Of a DNA stretch of 64,000 nt, positions 51,101-61,975 are shown piece after piece. The notes below the pieces were generated by a model that worked only from the letters and a program-made list of their open reading frames with translations, did not search any database and had not been told where the DNA came from. The stretch comes from Fragum whitleyi. Lineage: Eukaryota; Mollusca; Bivalvia; Cardiida; Cardiidae. Made by a program: the position numbers and the translations under genes. The stretch is from contig OX411557.1 of NCBI GenBank assembly GCA_948146395.1, forward strand, positions 33,086,077 to 33,150,076. The letters are read 5' to 3'. Position 1 is the stretch's first letter, and each line of letters starts with the position of its first letter.

Positions 51101-52864
51101 TCGATTTGCAACTAAAGCTTTTTGATTGTACAATCGTCCCAATCTTACTGTACGGGTGCGAAGTATGGGGTTTTGCAAATCTAGATACTTTAGAACAATT
51201 CCACTGCAACTTTCTTCGAAAAATTAGTAAAACTAGGAAAAGCACACCAAGATATATGCTTTATTGGGAGTTTGGACGTTATCCCCTAGACATAGTTATC
51301 AAAACAAGAATGATTAATTTTTGGGCAAAGCTCATTCAATCAAAAACGACCAAAATCGCGTGTCTAGTCTATAAGCATGCTATCTACCAGTCCATTGACT
51401 CCAAATGGATAATGAAAATCAAAAACATTCTTAACACTACTGGTAACTATCATCTATGGATTAACCAAAATTTTACAGTTAACAATAACACCCATAAATT
51501 GATCAAACAGACGTTGATAGACCAGTTTATGCAAAATTGGCATGAACAAACACAGTTGTCCCAGAAAGGAAAGCTTTACTCCAGTTTCAAAGTGAATTTT
51601 GGTTTGGAAATGTACCTACTTAAGCTACCCTATTCGTTGAGAATTTCTATGATGCGTTATAGAACCGGAAACAACAAATTTCCAGTCGAGATCGGCCGTT
51701 GGAAAAATAACATCAAACCATACTCAGAACGTAAATGCCATCTTTGTAATTCAGGTGATATTGGTGATGAAATGCATTTTCTTTTAATCTGTACTAAATT
51801 CGAAATGAAGAGAAAAAAGTATATAAATAGAAAATTTTATAACAGTCCAAATATTTTGAAATTCCAGGGTTTAATGAACTCGCAAAACCCTAAGGTATTG
51901 CACAAACTCGCGCTTTTTATGAAATATGTTCTAGCGTCAGTTGAATAAAGATTAATTTGTTAAACTTTTCCTAAGATCTTTTCCTACTTTTTCTCTCGTA
52001 TTCTTTTTTCATCAGTATAACTAAGAATATTCGCTTAATTGTATGTATAGATTTAAACTTATTACACGGGTCTTACATCACAGGGGAAACTGGACCCTTT
52101 ACATTCTTCAATCTATTTTCAGTCGTGAACGGTCCAGTTTTACCTTGTTTAACGGTTAAAGCATTCTAAAACAAAAAGATCACTGATTATGATTTATATT
52201 TTGAGTTAGCACGTAGTTGGCTCTAGTGCTATATACCATGGCATTGGAGAGGACAACGTGTCATCTCATAAACGGTTAAACTAGGGAAAGCTTGAATACT
52301 ATTATATCTAAACGCTAAGTTTAACACGAACTTTTACCACCTTCCCCATCTGTTCGTACTACCTATGTATAGTTTGCATTTGATTCACTTGCTCGCATGT
52401 CTTTGCAATTTGCTCTATAAACATGTTGTAAACTGTGAAAGAAATAAAGGTATTTGTATTGTATTGTATTGTATCGTTGTTTCTGAAATATTTAAAAATT
52501 CAAAAGATGATTAAACTTAATATATTCTCTCATCTCATCTGTTCGAGATTTGACTCCCACAATAAAACAAGATGAGACAAAAATTAATCATTTCTATATG
52601 GTTTTCCAAATAGTTCTCAAGAATAGAGTTGGTTTTTACAGGGTATGTCTAATTTTCACTTACCTTTCCGTTCTTTTCAAAATCCTTTCCAAAGATGTTT
52701 CTCCTACCGGCACCTGCTGACCTTTTATGTCCTAGCCCCTCCCACACCTCGCCGTCCTTACAAGGATGGGGTATTCTAGCTCCATTAGGTATCAAATCCT
52801 GGAATACTTCATAACACGATACTGGGACCAAAAACAAATAAAGCAAACACTGAGACTTCTCCAT
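38595..52864 (-). CDS. Gene 2: temptin-like module fused to copper type II monooxygenase (DBH/MOXD1-like), 8 exons
   Basis: Exons on the minus strand: 52664-52864, 50079-50217, 43166-43279, 41528-41713, 41042-41230, 40329-40575, 39856-39949 and 38595-39171, about 581 codons. Residues 1-17 are a signal peptide. Residues about 18-140 form a temptin-like module with IPNG, GHKRSAGAGRRNIFG and a calcium-loop DSDNDGMTNGQELGDP. Residues about 150-470 are the two-domain copper monooxygenase core. CuH ligands are HH in NVVHHMVLFGCD (about 202-203) and His in IHWNNPN (278). CuM ligands are NHMH (354/356) and Met in DDEMCF (428). Such enzymes hydroxylate small amines or peptides using ascorbate and O2 in the secretory pathway. 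The usual N-terminal DOMON domain of DBH is absent. The end is a hydrophobic tail, suggesting a membrane or GPI anchor. The substrate is unknown. Confidence 0.85.
39856..39949 (-). CDS. Gene 2 exon 7: monooxygenase C-domain
   Basis: The exon is 94 bp between TTTTACAG and ACATAG|GTTTGT, phase 1 in and phase 2 out. It encodes GKSIKLEVIRNGMKTVIAED, corresponding to the strand after the HxH motif, then YYDYDNPNPHR. Confidence 0.85.
40329..40575 (-). CDS. Gene 2 exon 6: third CuH ligand and HxH CuM motif
   Basis: The exon is 247 bp, acceptor TTATACAG, donor TTTAG|GTAAGA, phase 0 in and phase 1 out. It opens with IHWNNPN (family VHYHNP/VHWNNP motif, third CuH His) and ends with SGVLNHMHYL, where the two His flank one residue as in the CuM site. 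Confidence 0.9.
41042..41230 (-). CDS. Gene 2 exon 5: monooxygenase N-domain
   Basis: The exon is 189 bp between ACATATAG and TACAG|GTACTG. The open frame (phase 0) encodes GEPYLCGMTPSESCQDLISV then WAFGMVDDCFHDN, the Cys-rich part that precedes the third CuH His. The frame implied by exon 4's obvious donor hits a stop within nine codons. Confidence 0.8.
41528..41713 (-). CDS. Gene 2 exon 4: monooxygenase N-domain with HH copper motif
   Basis: The exon is 186 bp, acceptor CTATTCAG, donor GATG|GTATAT, phase 1 in. It encodes IVMPDSEVPAQKTTYVCVDY and NVVHHMVLFGCD. The double His binds CuH in this enzyme family. The phase 1 end at the annotated donor does not fit exon 5; an internal GAC|GTCAGG would end in phase 0 and fit. 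Confidence 0.85.
41880..42795 (+). repeat. Tandem array / TIR element bracketed by CTCACCTGA-type motifs
   Basis: Units of roughly 150 bp with TTGATTGAGCAAAA, TGACCTCTTGA(C/T)C and AAGGTTTTTC phrases are enclosed by inverted ends. GTCCGTCGTCAACATTTACC at 42180 matches the complement of GGTAAATGTTGAAGACGGAC at 42698, and the end is GCTCAGGTGAGCTAAAACA. It lies in intron 3 of gene 2 and has no gene. Confidence 0.6.
43166..43279 (-). CDS. Gene 2 exon 3: Cys-rich end of temptin module
   Basis: This 114 bp exon lies between ATTTTCAG and GATG|GTAAGT, phase 1 in and phase 1 out. It encodes VCNPWNSPFCQSQIANEGW and a CKSSKMSC stretch linking to the catalytic core. An even number of cysteines fits a secreted fold. 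Confidence 0.75.
44271..47866. mobile_element. Possible 3.6 kb decayed element between inverted repeats
   Basis: The inverted copies 44271-44346 and 47790-47866 share GGTTACCCGATACAGGGAAA, TCGGAGGATACCA and TTTAGAGGTAAACAAAGAA. The interior is AT-rich without coding and includes degenerate tandem repeats at about 45985-46620. It lies in intron 2 of gene 2. Confidence 0.5.
45985..46620 (+). repeat. Degenerate ~150 bp tandem repeat
   Basis: GGATTT(A/C)CAT(T/G)(A/G)AA followed by CTTTTACAGAATGTTCCT recurs four times with heavy divergence. No coding capacity. Confidence 0.45.
48468..48718. mobile_element. MITE-like element, ~250 bp with ~40 bp inverted ends
   Basis: The left end ATATGAGCCCGTGCGTGACA followed by TTCCAACAATTTGAAAT matches the complement of the right end, ...GAAATTGTTGGAATTCTCAC then GCACAGGCTCATAT. 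It lies in intron 2 of gene 2. Confidence 0.65.
50079..50217 (-). CDS. Gene 2 exon 2: temptin calcium-loop exon
   Basis: The exon is 139 bp, acceptor TTTCCAG, donor CCAG|GTATGT, phase 0 in and phase 1 out. It encodes IWTEKLCRMDSDNDGMTNGQ then ELGDPDCNWKPGF. The DxDxDG.TNG loop is the calcium-binding signature shared by temptin and thrombospondin type 3 repeats. Confidence 0.85.
50960..52475 (+). mobile_element. 5'-truncated non-LTR retrotransposon with TATTG tail
   Basis: One ORF is followed by a UTR of about 500 bp and a (GTATT)n tail at 52455-52475, typical of target-primed LINE insertions. It lies antisense within intron 1 of gene 2. Confidence 0.8.
50968..51948 (+). CDS. C-terminal part of a LINE reverse transcriptase ORF (326 codons)
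   Basis: The frame begins after the catalytic YADD region. LYGVYFSASGSFLDC, KQARKALFSLF and VPILLYGCEVWGF mark the RT thumb and connection of Jockey/CR1-like LINEs. Near the end, CHLCNSGDIGDEMHFLLIC forms a C-x2-C-x8-H-x4-C zinc-knuckle-like motif. There are no internal stops, so the truncated copy is young. It lacks the endonuclease and RT core and cannot move itself. Confidence 0.8.
   Translation: MGNTLYGVYFSASGSFLDCIQNNIKQARKALFSLFVKISNVNLPVDLQLKLFDCTIVPILLYGCEVWGFANLDTLEQFHCNFLRKISKTRKSTPRYMLYWEFGRYPLDIVIKTRMINFWAKLIQSKTTKIACLVYKHAIYQSIDSKWIMKIKNILNTTGNYHLWINQNFTVNNNTHKLIKQTLIDQFMQNWHEQTQLSQKGKLYSSFKVNFGLEMYLLKLPYSLRISMMRYRTGNNKFPVEIGRWKNNIKPYSERKCHLCNSGDIGDEMHFLLICTKFEMKRKKYINRKFYNSPNILKFQGLMNSQNPKVLHKLALFMKYVLASVE
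52664..52864 (-). CDS. Gene 2 exon 1: signal peptide and start of temptin module
   Basis: The ATG at 52864 opens MEKSQCLLYLFLVPVSCYEV, a typical signal peptide, then FQDLIPNGARIPHPC and GHKRSAGAGRRNIFGKDFEK. The donor is AAAG|GTAAGT and the exon ends in phase 0. The promoter side is AT-rich with an ATG/AAT microsatellite; no TATA box was assigned. Confidence 0.85.
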
Positions 52865-53074
52865 TTTTGTTGTGACGAACTTTTGTTTGTAATTCTACAG
52901 TAATGTTTCACGGAAGCTACAACTGTATTGACGTGCTAGGTATATAAAAGTTTAGAATTTTTTGGGTTTTTTTAGTGAAGTATTTGAATTCTGATAGAAA
53001 AACGAAAGATATAAAACAATTAAGTAATGATGATGATGATGATGATAATGATGATGATGATAATGATGACGATG

Positions 53075-53129
<55 letters not shown>

Positions 53130-55900
53130 TAAATAATAATAATAATTATAAAAATGATAATAACAATATTGAAAAAAAAAACCTATTCTAAATCTAATTA
53201 TAAAAGAAATTAAAATGATAAAAAAAAAAAAACAATATTGGCTGGTACTTTTAGATAAATTATTTTTTGACATTAGCTTAATGAATAATTCTTAAATTGA
53301 TTTTTTTTCTTGCATTGTTTAATCATATATGCCGAGAAATGAGTCTTGTTCTTATTCGCCCAGTTTCTTTAGTTGGTGAAATTGTTGATTTTGTTGTTAG
53401 TACTGAGCTCTGACGTAGGCGTTGAGTCAATTACCATAGCTACCCAAGCATTTATAAGAATTGAATGTGATCCCTCCTTTTTAACTTTGAAAGTATATGA
53501 ATGAGTAAACCTTACGATCAAAGACGAGCAATAACTTTGATGTGAACGGTAATTTATATCTTTTTTTTTTTTTTTTTTTTTAGGTATTGCTTAAACCTGT
53601 ATTATCTATTTTGAAAGAATAGCTCACCGCGCAAAATCAACTTATAGAGATGATTACTTTTGTTTTGTTTTTGTTTCTTACTTTTGATAATAGAACCCAA
53701 GTAATTCCATAAAATAACTTCACCTATGAAAATTAGTCATTTTTTTTTTTTTCGAATCAAACTTCGAACTTCAACCATCTTTCTTGACTTATTAAACATT
53801 TGAACATTAGTGGTGTCCGTGGTTGATGGATATTGCGTCGACCCGGCTCTAGACCAAGCCTTTCCGAAATCGATTACTGGAGGCGGTTATCGATCTTGGT
53901 TCCTTCATTGGCCCAAACATAAGCGCGATTTTCCAGAAAGCAGAATCGAGAGGGGTTAATCTTAATTTTAAGAAATCGTTACCCAAACGATGTAAAATAA
54001 TTATGTTAAGCATTTTAAAATCAACAAGGACCACTTCCCCGGATTTTTCACGTCTTTAAATTTCTGAAAACCCCTAAGATTTACAATAGATTTTATGTCC
54101 ATCGGACATGTTTTTATGTTTTTAAGTAGAGGTATTGAGCAGTCTAGGTTCTTCACAGAAAATAAAGAATATTTGCAAATGGTCGCAAATATTTAAACTT
54201 TAAAGTTACTTTTTATACAAAGAGTTATAGTGAAGTCACCGCTCAGACTGTGCGAATGAAGCTTACCTTTTTATCTAAGGTCCCTTTTCGGTTAATAAAC
54301 AAATATGAACAATTGAATCCCACTTTGAAAAAGAGTGAAAACAAATATAACAAACAGTTTCATATTTTCTCTTTTCAATAATTTAGCCATTTATTGATGA
54401 CTAATATATGAGATGACGCCAGACGGACTAATTTTCTCGACGATATTATTTGGTCAAAGCTTTTGATATTTCTTTTATGATATAATGTGCTTTAGTCATA
54501 TTCCGAATATAAATGGATAAGATATACAATCACGTTTAGTGCTGACATTGTTGCATCTTATCTTCGGTAAAAATAAAGTACTGTATAGAATGATTTGGAA
54601 AACATTTCATAAATGCGTTTTAAGAAAATTCGCGTGAATATTTTTTGTACATTTGTAAAAATAAGTTATTTTAAATTCAAAAATACATGTAACCGTGCTT
54701 ATATATATATTGCCACTGTATCATTCTATAATACGTGTACTTTACACATTGAATATTCTATACGTTGATTGACTATATACAAATGTAAAATTTGATCTAA
54801 CTGAATTGAGCTTCTAAACAAAAAATGATAACTAGTATACATTCTTAATCCATGCAATTATAATTCGTGTATGTGCACCTTATTTTTTTATCACTGGCAT
54901 TTTTCATTGTCCTTTCTTTCACTTTTATTTGGATAAAGCATTTAATTGCGTTACCATTGACCAATCTCGTACTCTATATAAGTTGTATTTTGATGCGTCA
55001 TATAATTCAACCAATTCCGTTACCATCATTTGAAAGTGTATCGTAATATGTAAACTATTTCGATTGCTCGAAAATGTACCAGCAATAACTTGATATCAAA
55101 TTTTGTTTTGTTTTATACTTAAAACAAATAACACGTTCAAGACTATTTTAGGTCACTTCTTTAATGAACAAAAACAACTACAAGAACGACAACAACAAAC
55201 AATTATATTGTAAGACATGTTCACAACAGCTTAACTCCAGCTTATTTAGGCTGAAGTTATGAGGTTTTGGTCAACAAGTACGATAATTTATTTGTTTGCT
55301 TTGTGAATAAATAAGTAGATGAATAATGAATAAATATATTGAGAAATGAATAAATAAATAAATAAAAAAATGAATTAATAGAAATATAAATAAATAAAAA
55401 TAACTAGATAAATGAATGAATTAATTAATAAATAATAAATTACATATCTGATTTATCATGTTGATTAAATACGTACAAACGTGTTAATTTATCTTCCAAA
55501 GTTTGATTTCAGACCACTTCCTTGATAATATTTCGTTTAATATTCCAAGAATCTAATACACCAATTTAATTTTCAATCGATCCTAATTAAATATCCTCCC
55601 CACAGAGCTATAAAACTTTCAATAAGAAACCCCGTACAACTTATACAACATAAAGTCTAGCCATTACATGTATACAGAAAGAGAAATTCCAAGTACAATT
55701 TACGTGAGGAAAGTCTGCTATCACAGTGAGGCATCATTACCGGATATGATTTAAATTCGGAAGGCGGTTCCAAAAATTCTACAGGCTTAATTGTCATCCT
55801 ACAAAAAGCGAATAGTGAGAAAGTACGAGGACTGTAGTCCTAATTCGGATGATACAAAAACAAATATTTCCTGTGTGACCCGTAAAGTATGTAACGTCGG
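52865..55900. other. AT-rich upstream flank of gene 2, no gene seen
   Basis: Apart from the trinucleotide tract and (AAATA)-type runs at 55310-55440, I see no exon or named repeat. A promoter for gene 2 should lie near 52865-53020, but no motif is convincing. Confidence 0.4.
53027..53128 (+). repeat. (GAT)n/(AAT)n microsatellite
   Basis: GATGATGAT and AATAATAAT trinucleotides run for about 100 bp just upstream of the gene 2 start. The long Ser/Leu ORF on the other strand is a shadow. Confidence 0.9.
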
Positions 55901-55909
55901 TATTCTGCG

Positions 55910-56250
55910 TTTAGCTCACCTGAGCACGTAGTGCTAAAGATTAGCTTTTAGTTGGGTCAATAACTAAGTCATTGGGTCAAATCTTAGAAAAACCTTGTAC
56001 ACACCCAAGAATCATAATTCAAATTCGGTCAGGATGATTTTCTTGATGAAATCTAGGACGAGTTCGAAAATTTCAAGTGGGGCCAAAAACTAAATCTTTG
56101 AAAAAGCCTTGTATGCACTCTAGATACCATAGTATTTGTCCTATCAACCCGACAATTGGTTAGCATGATTGTCAAGGAGAAATCCCCTACAAGTCAAGTG
56201 GGATCAAAAACTAGGTCATTGGGTCCTAAAAAAACAATGAATGGACTCTA
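55910..56250 (-). repeat. Reverse-oriented CTCACCTGAG-bracketed repeat
   Basis: It starts TTTAGCTCACCTGAGCACGT, the complement of the closing motif of the other arrays. It then holds two units with TTGGGTCAA and (G/C)ATGATTTTCTTGATGAAATC. Same family as 41880-42795. Confidence 0.55.
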
Positions 56251-56278
56251 GAAGCAACAGGTTTTGTTTGAGAGAGAT

Positions 56279-56283
<5 letters not shown>

Positions 56284-56343
<60 letters not shown>

Positions 56344-56360
56344 GAGAGAGCCAGAGAGAA

Positions 56361-56391
<31 letters not shown>

Positions 56392-56426
56392 AAGAAAGAG
56401 AGACAGAGACAGAGAGAAAGAGAGAG

Positions 56427-56521
<95 letters not shown>

Positions 56522-56550
56522 GAGAGACAGAGGCAGAGAGAGAGAGAGAC
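56284..56550 (+). repeat. (GA)n microsatellite, ~270 bp
   Basis: A nearly pure GA tract with sparse AA, CA and GG interruptions. The Arg/Glu and Ser/Leu ORFs on the two strands come from it. Confidence 0.95.
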
Positions 56551-56646
56551 CTTAACTCGGAAAAGTTGCTTTACTCGAGGCGTAATTTCAATTGAAAACA
56601 ATACTAGAATACTTACTACATGAGATAGTCAACTTTCATCCGGTGG

Positions 56647-56760
56647 ACGGACGTTTTGGCCACGGACGTTTTGGCCAGGACGTTTTGGCCAGGACGTTTT
56701 GGCCACGGACGTTTTGGCCACAATATTTTTCAAAGTAGGACCTTTTGGCCAACTTTGGCC
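56647..56760 (+). repeat. GGACGTTTTGGCC minisatellite
   Basis: GGACGTTTTGGCCA recurs five times at 14-16 bp spacing, followed by the variant GGACCTTTTGGCC. It is short, GC-rich and has no coding function. Confidence 0.85.
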
Positions 56761-57034
56761 AGTTGTAACTGCATTTAATGTTGAAGATAATGTTGAAGCT
56801 AATGTTAGACCACAAAACAAACAAACAAACAAACCACTATCTACTACCAATTTCAATTGCTTGTCCATTCCGATGATAGATCTACGTTTTCATTCAATAT
56901 TGAAATTAATTACTTTAGTTTGTTTAAAATATCTATAATGTTTCACATAATGATCACATGAACTAGATCGAACTTTGAATTCGATCATTTTAAAGAATGA
57001 TACACCAATTATTACTACGTTATTTTATTCATTA

Positions 57035-57190
<156 letters not shown>

Positions 57191-58459
57191 GTAGAGGTTT
57201 CTAGCCTTTAATTCCAAACGCATGTCATATTCAAATGACGAAATCGAGTCCCTAAATAAAATGCAAATGGTGACTATCTATTGAAAAAAAAAAGGGAAAG
57301 AAAACATACATGTATTTAATTTTCATCCTATATATATTATCTTTTTTCATAATTTTTATCTATCTTTTCATCATCATTTTTATTTTTGGTGGTAATTCTG
57401 TTCTGAATGATTGAGTAAAGTACAAAAGCCAGACAAACAAGATGTTTTGTGGAATGATACGGTACTCCAATAGACAAAACTTGTGTTTTATATGAGTGGC
57501 ATGTAAAAATGACCATCTTCTGTACGATAACGTGCCTTTGTATCGTTCACATGGTCAGTGGAAGATCAAAACCTCGTAACTACAGGATCGTTCAAGCTGA
57601 GATTACAAGGTTTGGTTGCCCAGCGACGGTGTGCCTTCACAAAGTATAAAAGTTGTCTCATAATACATAATTCTAGACACAAACGATGGCGCTCTCAAGA
57701 AAAAATAATTTGAGAAAGGATTTACTTTACACGGTGTTTTTTTTTTTTTTTTTTTTTTTTTCCTCTCATTTTCCCCCTAATTTTACAATTGATATCAATT
57801 TCAAATTTCGCAATAATGAAACTTGTTTCTATTTGATACAGCCTGTCCAAATACTTGTCGTCTGGTATATGGGTTTACAATTCAGCAGCCCGGTTATATG
57901 ATCCCATCTTGTGATGGCGACTGTTTATACTGAATGATTGGTGTTATACAAAGAAAGTTATTGCTTATGTTTCCCTTTTATATGACTGCATATCAAACAC
58001 AACTTCAACTAAATTGCTGGTCCTTTAATGCGGTTTTTGATGATCTCTACTTCATAAATAAACTAGTAACTCGGTCTAAGTGGAAAATACTTAAACAAAT
58101 AAAAAACAAGAAATATATCAAAACATACATGTACATTTCTGCAACCCGTCAGTTAAAAAAAGACCGGGGGGATTTTGAAAAATATTTCTGACACGTCAAG
58201 GGAAAGTGGATCATCTAGACTCCCCCCCCCCCCAAAAAAAAAAAAAAAAAAAAAAAAGAATAAAAAGTTTTACCCAGTAGAGGTAATCTAGAGGTCGTAT
58301 CGCCAGTACATCTGATGGTAAAACCATTTATTCTATATAGATTCAGAAAAACTACTTATACGACAATTAATCCCTCAATAAAGTAAATATTAAGTTGGAT
58401 ATTTTTCGGGATTCCCTAGTGGTCCCTTTTCTACGGAGCCCTGTAGGTGACATGATATC

Positions 58460-58725
58460 TACACATTTTTTATTTCGTTATTACGAAATACTATTTCGAT
58501 AAAAATGAAATAGTTTTTCGTTAAAACGAATTAACATTTCGTTAAAACGAATAAATACTTACTTATATCGAAATACTATTTCGTTTTAACTAAATACTAT
58601 TTTGATAGATCAAATTAGTATTTCGTTAAAACGTATACAGATATCGTTATAACGGATTCATATTTCGTAATATCGAAATACGATTCTGTTTTAATAAAAC
58701 ACTATTTCGTTTGAACGAATTTCTA
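58460..58725. repeat. Array of TTCGTT-AACGAA palindromes, left block
   Basis: About ten degenerate units of TATTTCGTTAAAACGAA spaced about 20-30 bp apart. A sister block is at 61630-61975. Confidence 0.75.
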
Positions 58726-58976
58726 TTATTCTACTAAATGTATCATTCGGAACACTCGGTTGTTATCCTTCGCAATATGAAGCCACGTACTATCCAATTG
58801 TTACATGTGCAAGAAGAGACCACTACACGTTCTCGGCATAGCTTCTTATATTTAATTCAATGCCAATATTTGAATAATGGTAGACGCTACATTGCTCGGT
58901 GGTAACCACTCTGTACATTGAGCATTTTGTTCTTTGCCCTCGCGAGTTAAGGTGGAAGAGGACAATAGCGTCTTCT

Positions 58977-60419
58977 GAGATAAGTGCACATATATCGGTA
59001 TCTATGGAAACGTTGAGTTAGCACGATCTCAACGGTTTATGTTTTTAAAGTTCAATTTAGAATTCATGTTACCATGACGTCGTTATAATGACGATTTCGG
59101 GCGTTTTTCACAAATGACCCTACGCGTTCTTAAACGCTTACCCTGATCGTATTTAAGGTGATTCAATTCAATGAAATACACCAAAATGAAGTTGAAAGAA
59201 TTGGGAACATTTGCGTGTAATAAGAAAATTGTTATATTAAAGATTAGATACACGAGATTGAATTGAAGTGAATTTTTCAAGTTTTGGCGGCCCGAAAAAT
59301 AGCTTCAAAATTATTTTTTAACAAAATGGCCCGATGAATTTTTTTTAAATAATATTTTTTGTCCTGCTTCCTTAAATAAGCTCGCATCTTTTTTTGACGT
59401 TTTACCGTACGGAATTTCTACATTTGGGCATCAAAGTTTATTACCCTAACGTCGAAAGTTGGAAAAAGACAAACGCGGTACGTCGAAAATTTCGCTAAAT
59501 TCCTTTGACAGACTTCACAAAAAGTATTTATTTGATTTCTTTATATAGAAAATTCAAATGTCAAAAAGATTTTTCGTTTTTTATAAACATGCATTGATGT
59601 TTTCCCCATTTAATTTGAAATGTTATCACTGCACCCTCAAATAGTCTTTGAACGTGCAAATTAGTGGTAACGTCATAACGTCGAGCTTTTGAAATAAACT
59701 TACAAAAGTCAATTTTTCCATAACAGCGAGGTCGACGCAAAATTATTGAAGTCACCGATCGGCAACACTAGTGTGAGGTAAATTCATGTGTACCGCAAAG
59801 TTCTCGGTGTATTAGAATAAAAATTTGAGGGCCTATTCCTTAAAGACCCTTGAACACGTCTGTGAATTTTCTTCTTTTTATTCCAATAGATCGCAAAAGC
59901 ATATAAACAAATATAAGAAAATATTAGGTGTTATTTAATCGTCGATATCATAGTTTTTACGTCAAAAGGAAAAACTTTAAATCCGGATTATGAAGAATCT
60001 GAACGGTGAAAGTTTTTAAAACTTTTCCTGTTTGTCGAATTAGAATTACTGAAAATAATATTAAAAATTGAACAAATTTTACCGTGCAATTTTTTTTAAA
60101 ATTTTGTTAAAAGTGATATTTTTGGAACAGTAAAAAATGTGAAAATTGATTTCAAGCAACTCATATGTCTATATTTTTAGTAACAAAACTTTTTTATGGC
60201 ATTTGTGTTTTGATTATTCATTTTGGCACAATTTTTGTAACAAAAACGTCTTGTATAAAATCACACTGCGCATTTAAATGGGGGAAGGGTAGTTTGTTGA
60301 AAGCGCGCCAAATCGTCATTTTTACGACGTCATGGTGACGTCAAGATGAAAAAATATTCGCCGTTGAGATCACACCAACTCGGAGTTTATATATATACCA
60401 AAATTTAATCACTTATCTC
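58977..60419. mobile_element. Non-autonomous TIR element, ~1.44 kb
   Basis: The ends GAGATAAGTG and CACTTATCTC are inverted. About 150 bp arms share GATCTCAACGG, ACCATGACGTCGT and AATGACGATTT. The interior is AT-rich with only short ORFs. No transposase and no clear target duplication. Confidence 0.6.
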
Positions 60420-60421
60420 AC

Positions 60422-61360
60422 AACAAGAGGCCCAAGAGGGCAAAGAGGGCATGTATCGCTCCACTGGCTTAAAAATCGCAAGATTTGATAGAGAGATATT
60501 GAAAATAGAAGGTAATGAAAGCCATCGGCATTTAGAAGTAATTCCGACTTTTTTAAGTTGAAACTGACTTATGAAAAAATGAACTTATTTAACTAATATG
60601 TAAAATTACAAGGAAAAAAACTATTTAGATATCACTTTAAAACAAGAGGAAAAGAATGGCCATTAACCGCTCACCTGAATTTTATTGATCCAGTGGATCT
60701 CATCCAATCATAATTTCATGAAAAAATTTGAAGAGGGTCATCCAAGGAACATGCTGGTACGGTCTCATTGAAATTGATCCAAAGGCTCAAGAAGAGATAT
60801 TGTCCAAGATATCGAGGTCAAAATAAGTCCCGCCCTGCCACGCCCATACTTGGGGGTCAATCCAAATTTCTTGAACAACTTTTAAAGAGGGTCATCAAAG
60901 GAAAATTCTGATAAAGTTTCATTGAAATTGGCCCAATGGTTCAAGAGGAGCTGTCGTTCAAAGATTTCGGGGTCAAAATAAGCCCTGCCCTGCCACGCCC
61001 ATTTTGGGGGTCAATCAAAATTTCTTGAACAACTTTTGAAGAGGGTCACCAAAGGAACATTCTGGTAAAGTTTCATTGAAATCAGCCCAATTGTTCAGGA
61101 GGAGATTTCGTTCAAAGATTTCGGGGTCAAAATAAGCCCAGCCCGGTAACGCCCATATTTGGGGGTCAATCAAAATTTCTTGAACAACTTTTGAAGAGGG
61201 TCACCAAAGAAACATTCTTGTAAAGTTTCATTGAAATCGGCCCAATGGTTCAGGAGGAGATGTCGTTCAAAGATTTCGGGGTCACAATAAGCCCCGCCCT
61301 GCCACGCCCATATTTGGGGGTCAATCCAATTTTCTTGAACAACTTTGAAAGGGGGTCACC
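60422..61360 (+). repeat. Tandem array of 155 bp units
   Basis: After two heads (AACAAGAGGCCCAAGAGGGC and AACAAGAGGAAAAGAATGGC with CCGCTCACCTGAA), four to five units repeat at 154-155 bp. They carry GAGGGTCACCAAAGGAACAT, GTTTCATTGAAAT, TTCAAAGATTTCGGGGTCAA and GCCACGCCCATA. It is related to 6595-7147. The last unit is cut near 61360. Confidence 0.8.
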
Positions 61361-61629
61361 TTTTTCGTCGAGTAATTTGTTTTTACAACATGCAAATTCA
61401 AGTCTGTAATGGCTTCTTGTAATCCGCACTATGAGAATCAACTACACGACCTCCATACATTTTCTGATTATGTTAGCCTTAAAACAATTCTGGGAAAGAT
61501 CTTTTGCCATAGGTTAAAGTTTGCATAACTTTATGGTTAGTGTGAATCTTTTTAACAATGCTGAAAAACAGACTTCAATCATTATTCAAATGAATTTGAA
61601 AACTTTAAACCTTTAGTATACATCTGTTT

Positions 61630-61975
61630 TTCGTTTTCTCGAAATACTATTTCGCTTTATATAATTAGTATTTCGTTTTAACGAATTATTATTTCGTTTA
61701 AATGAATTAATATTTCGTTTTAACGAATAAGTATTCCATTTCAACGAATATGTTTTTCGATTAATCGAAAAATTATTTCGCAATAACGGTATACTAATTG
61801 GTTATAACGAATAAAACGATAAAACGAATTCCTATTTTGTTTTTACGAAATATCACTTCGTTATAACAAATTAGTATTTCGGTATAACGAATTAGTATTT
61901 CGTTTTAACGATTAATTTATTCGTTTTATCGAATTAGTAATTTGTTAAAATCGAATTAGTATTTCGTTTTTTTTC
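61630..61975. repeat. Array of TTCGTT-AACGAA palindromes, right block
   Basis: About fourteen degenerate units of (AATTAG)TATTTCGTTTTAACGAA at about 22 bp spacing. Same family as 58460-58725, three kilobases away. Confidence 0.8.

Noticed and set aside
52917..53273. 118-codon Leu/Ser-rich ORF
   Set aside because: It comes from a GAT/AAT trinucleotide tract with no splice or start context.
56241..56623. Arg/Glu-rich and Ser/Leu-rich ORFs of over 100 codons
   Set aside because: They are translations of a GA microsatellite on both strands.
58200..58260. Poly-C/poly-A run as a retroposon tail
   Set aside because: No element body could be identified upstream.
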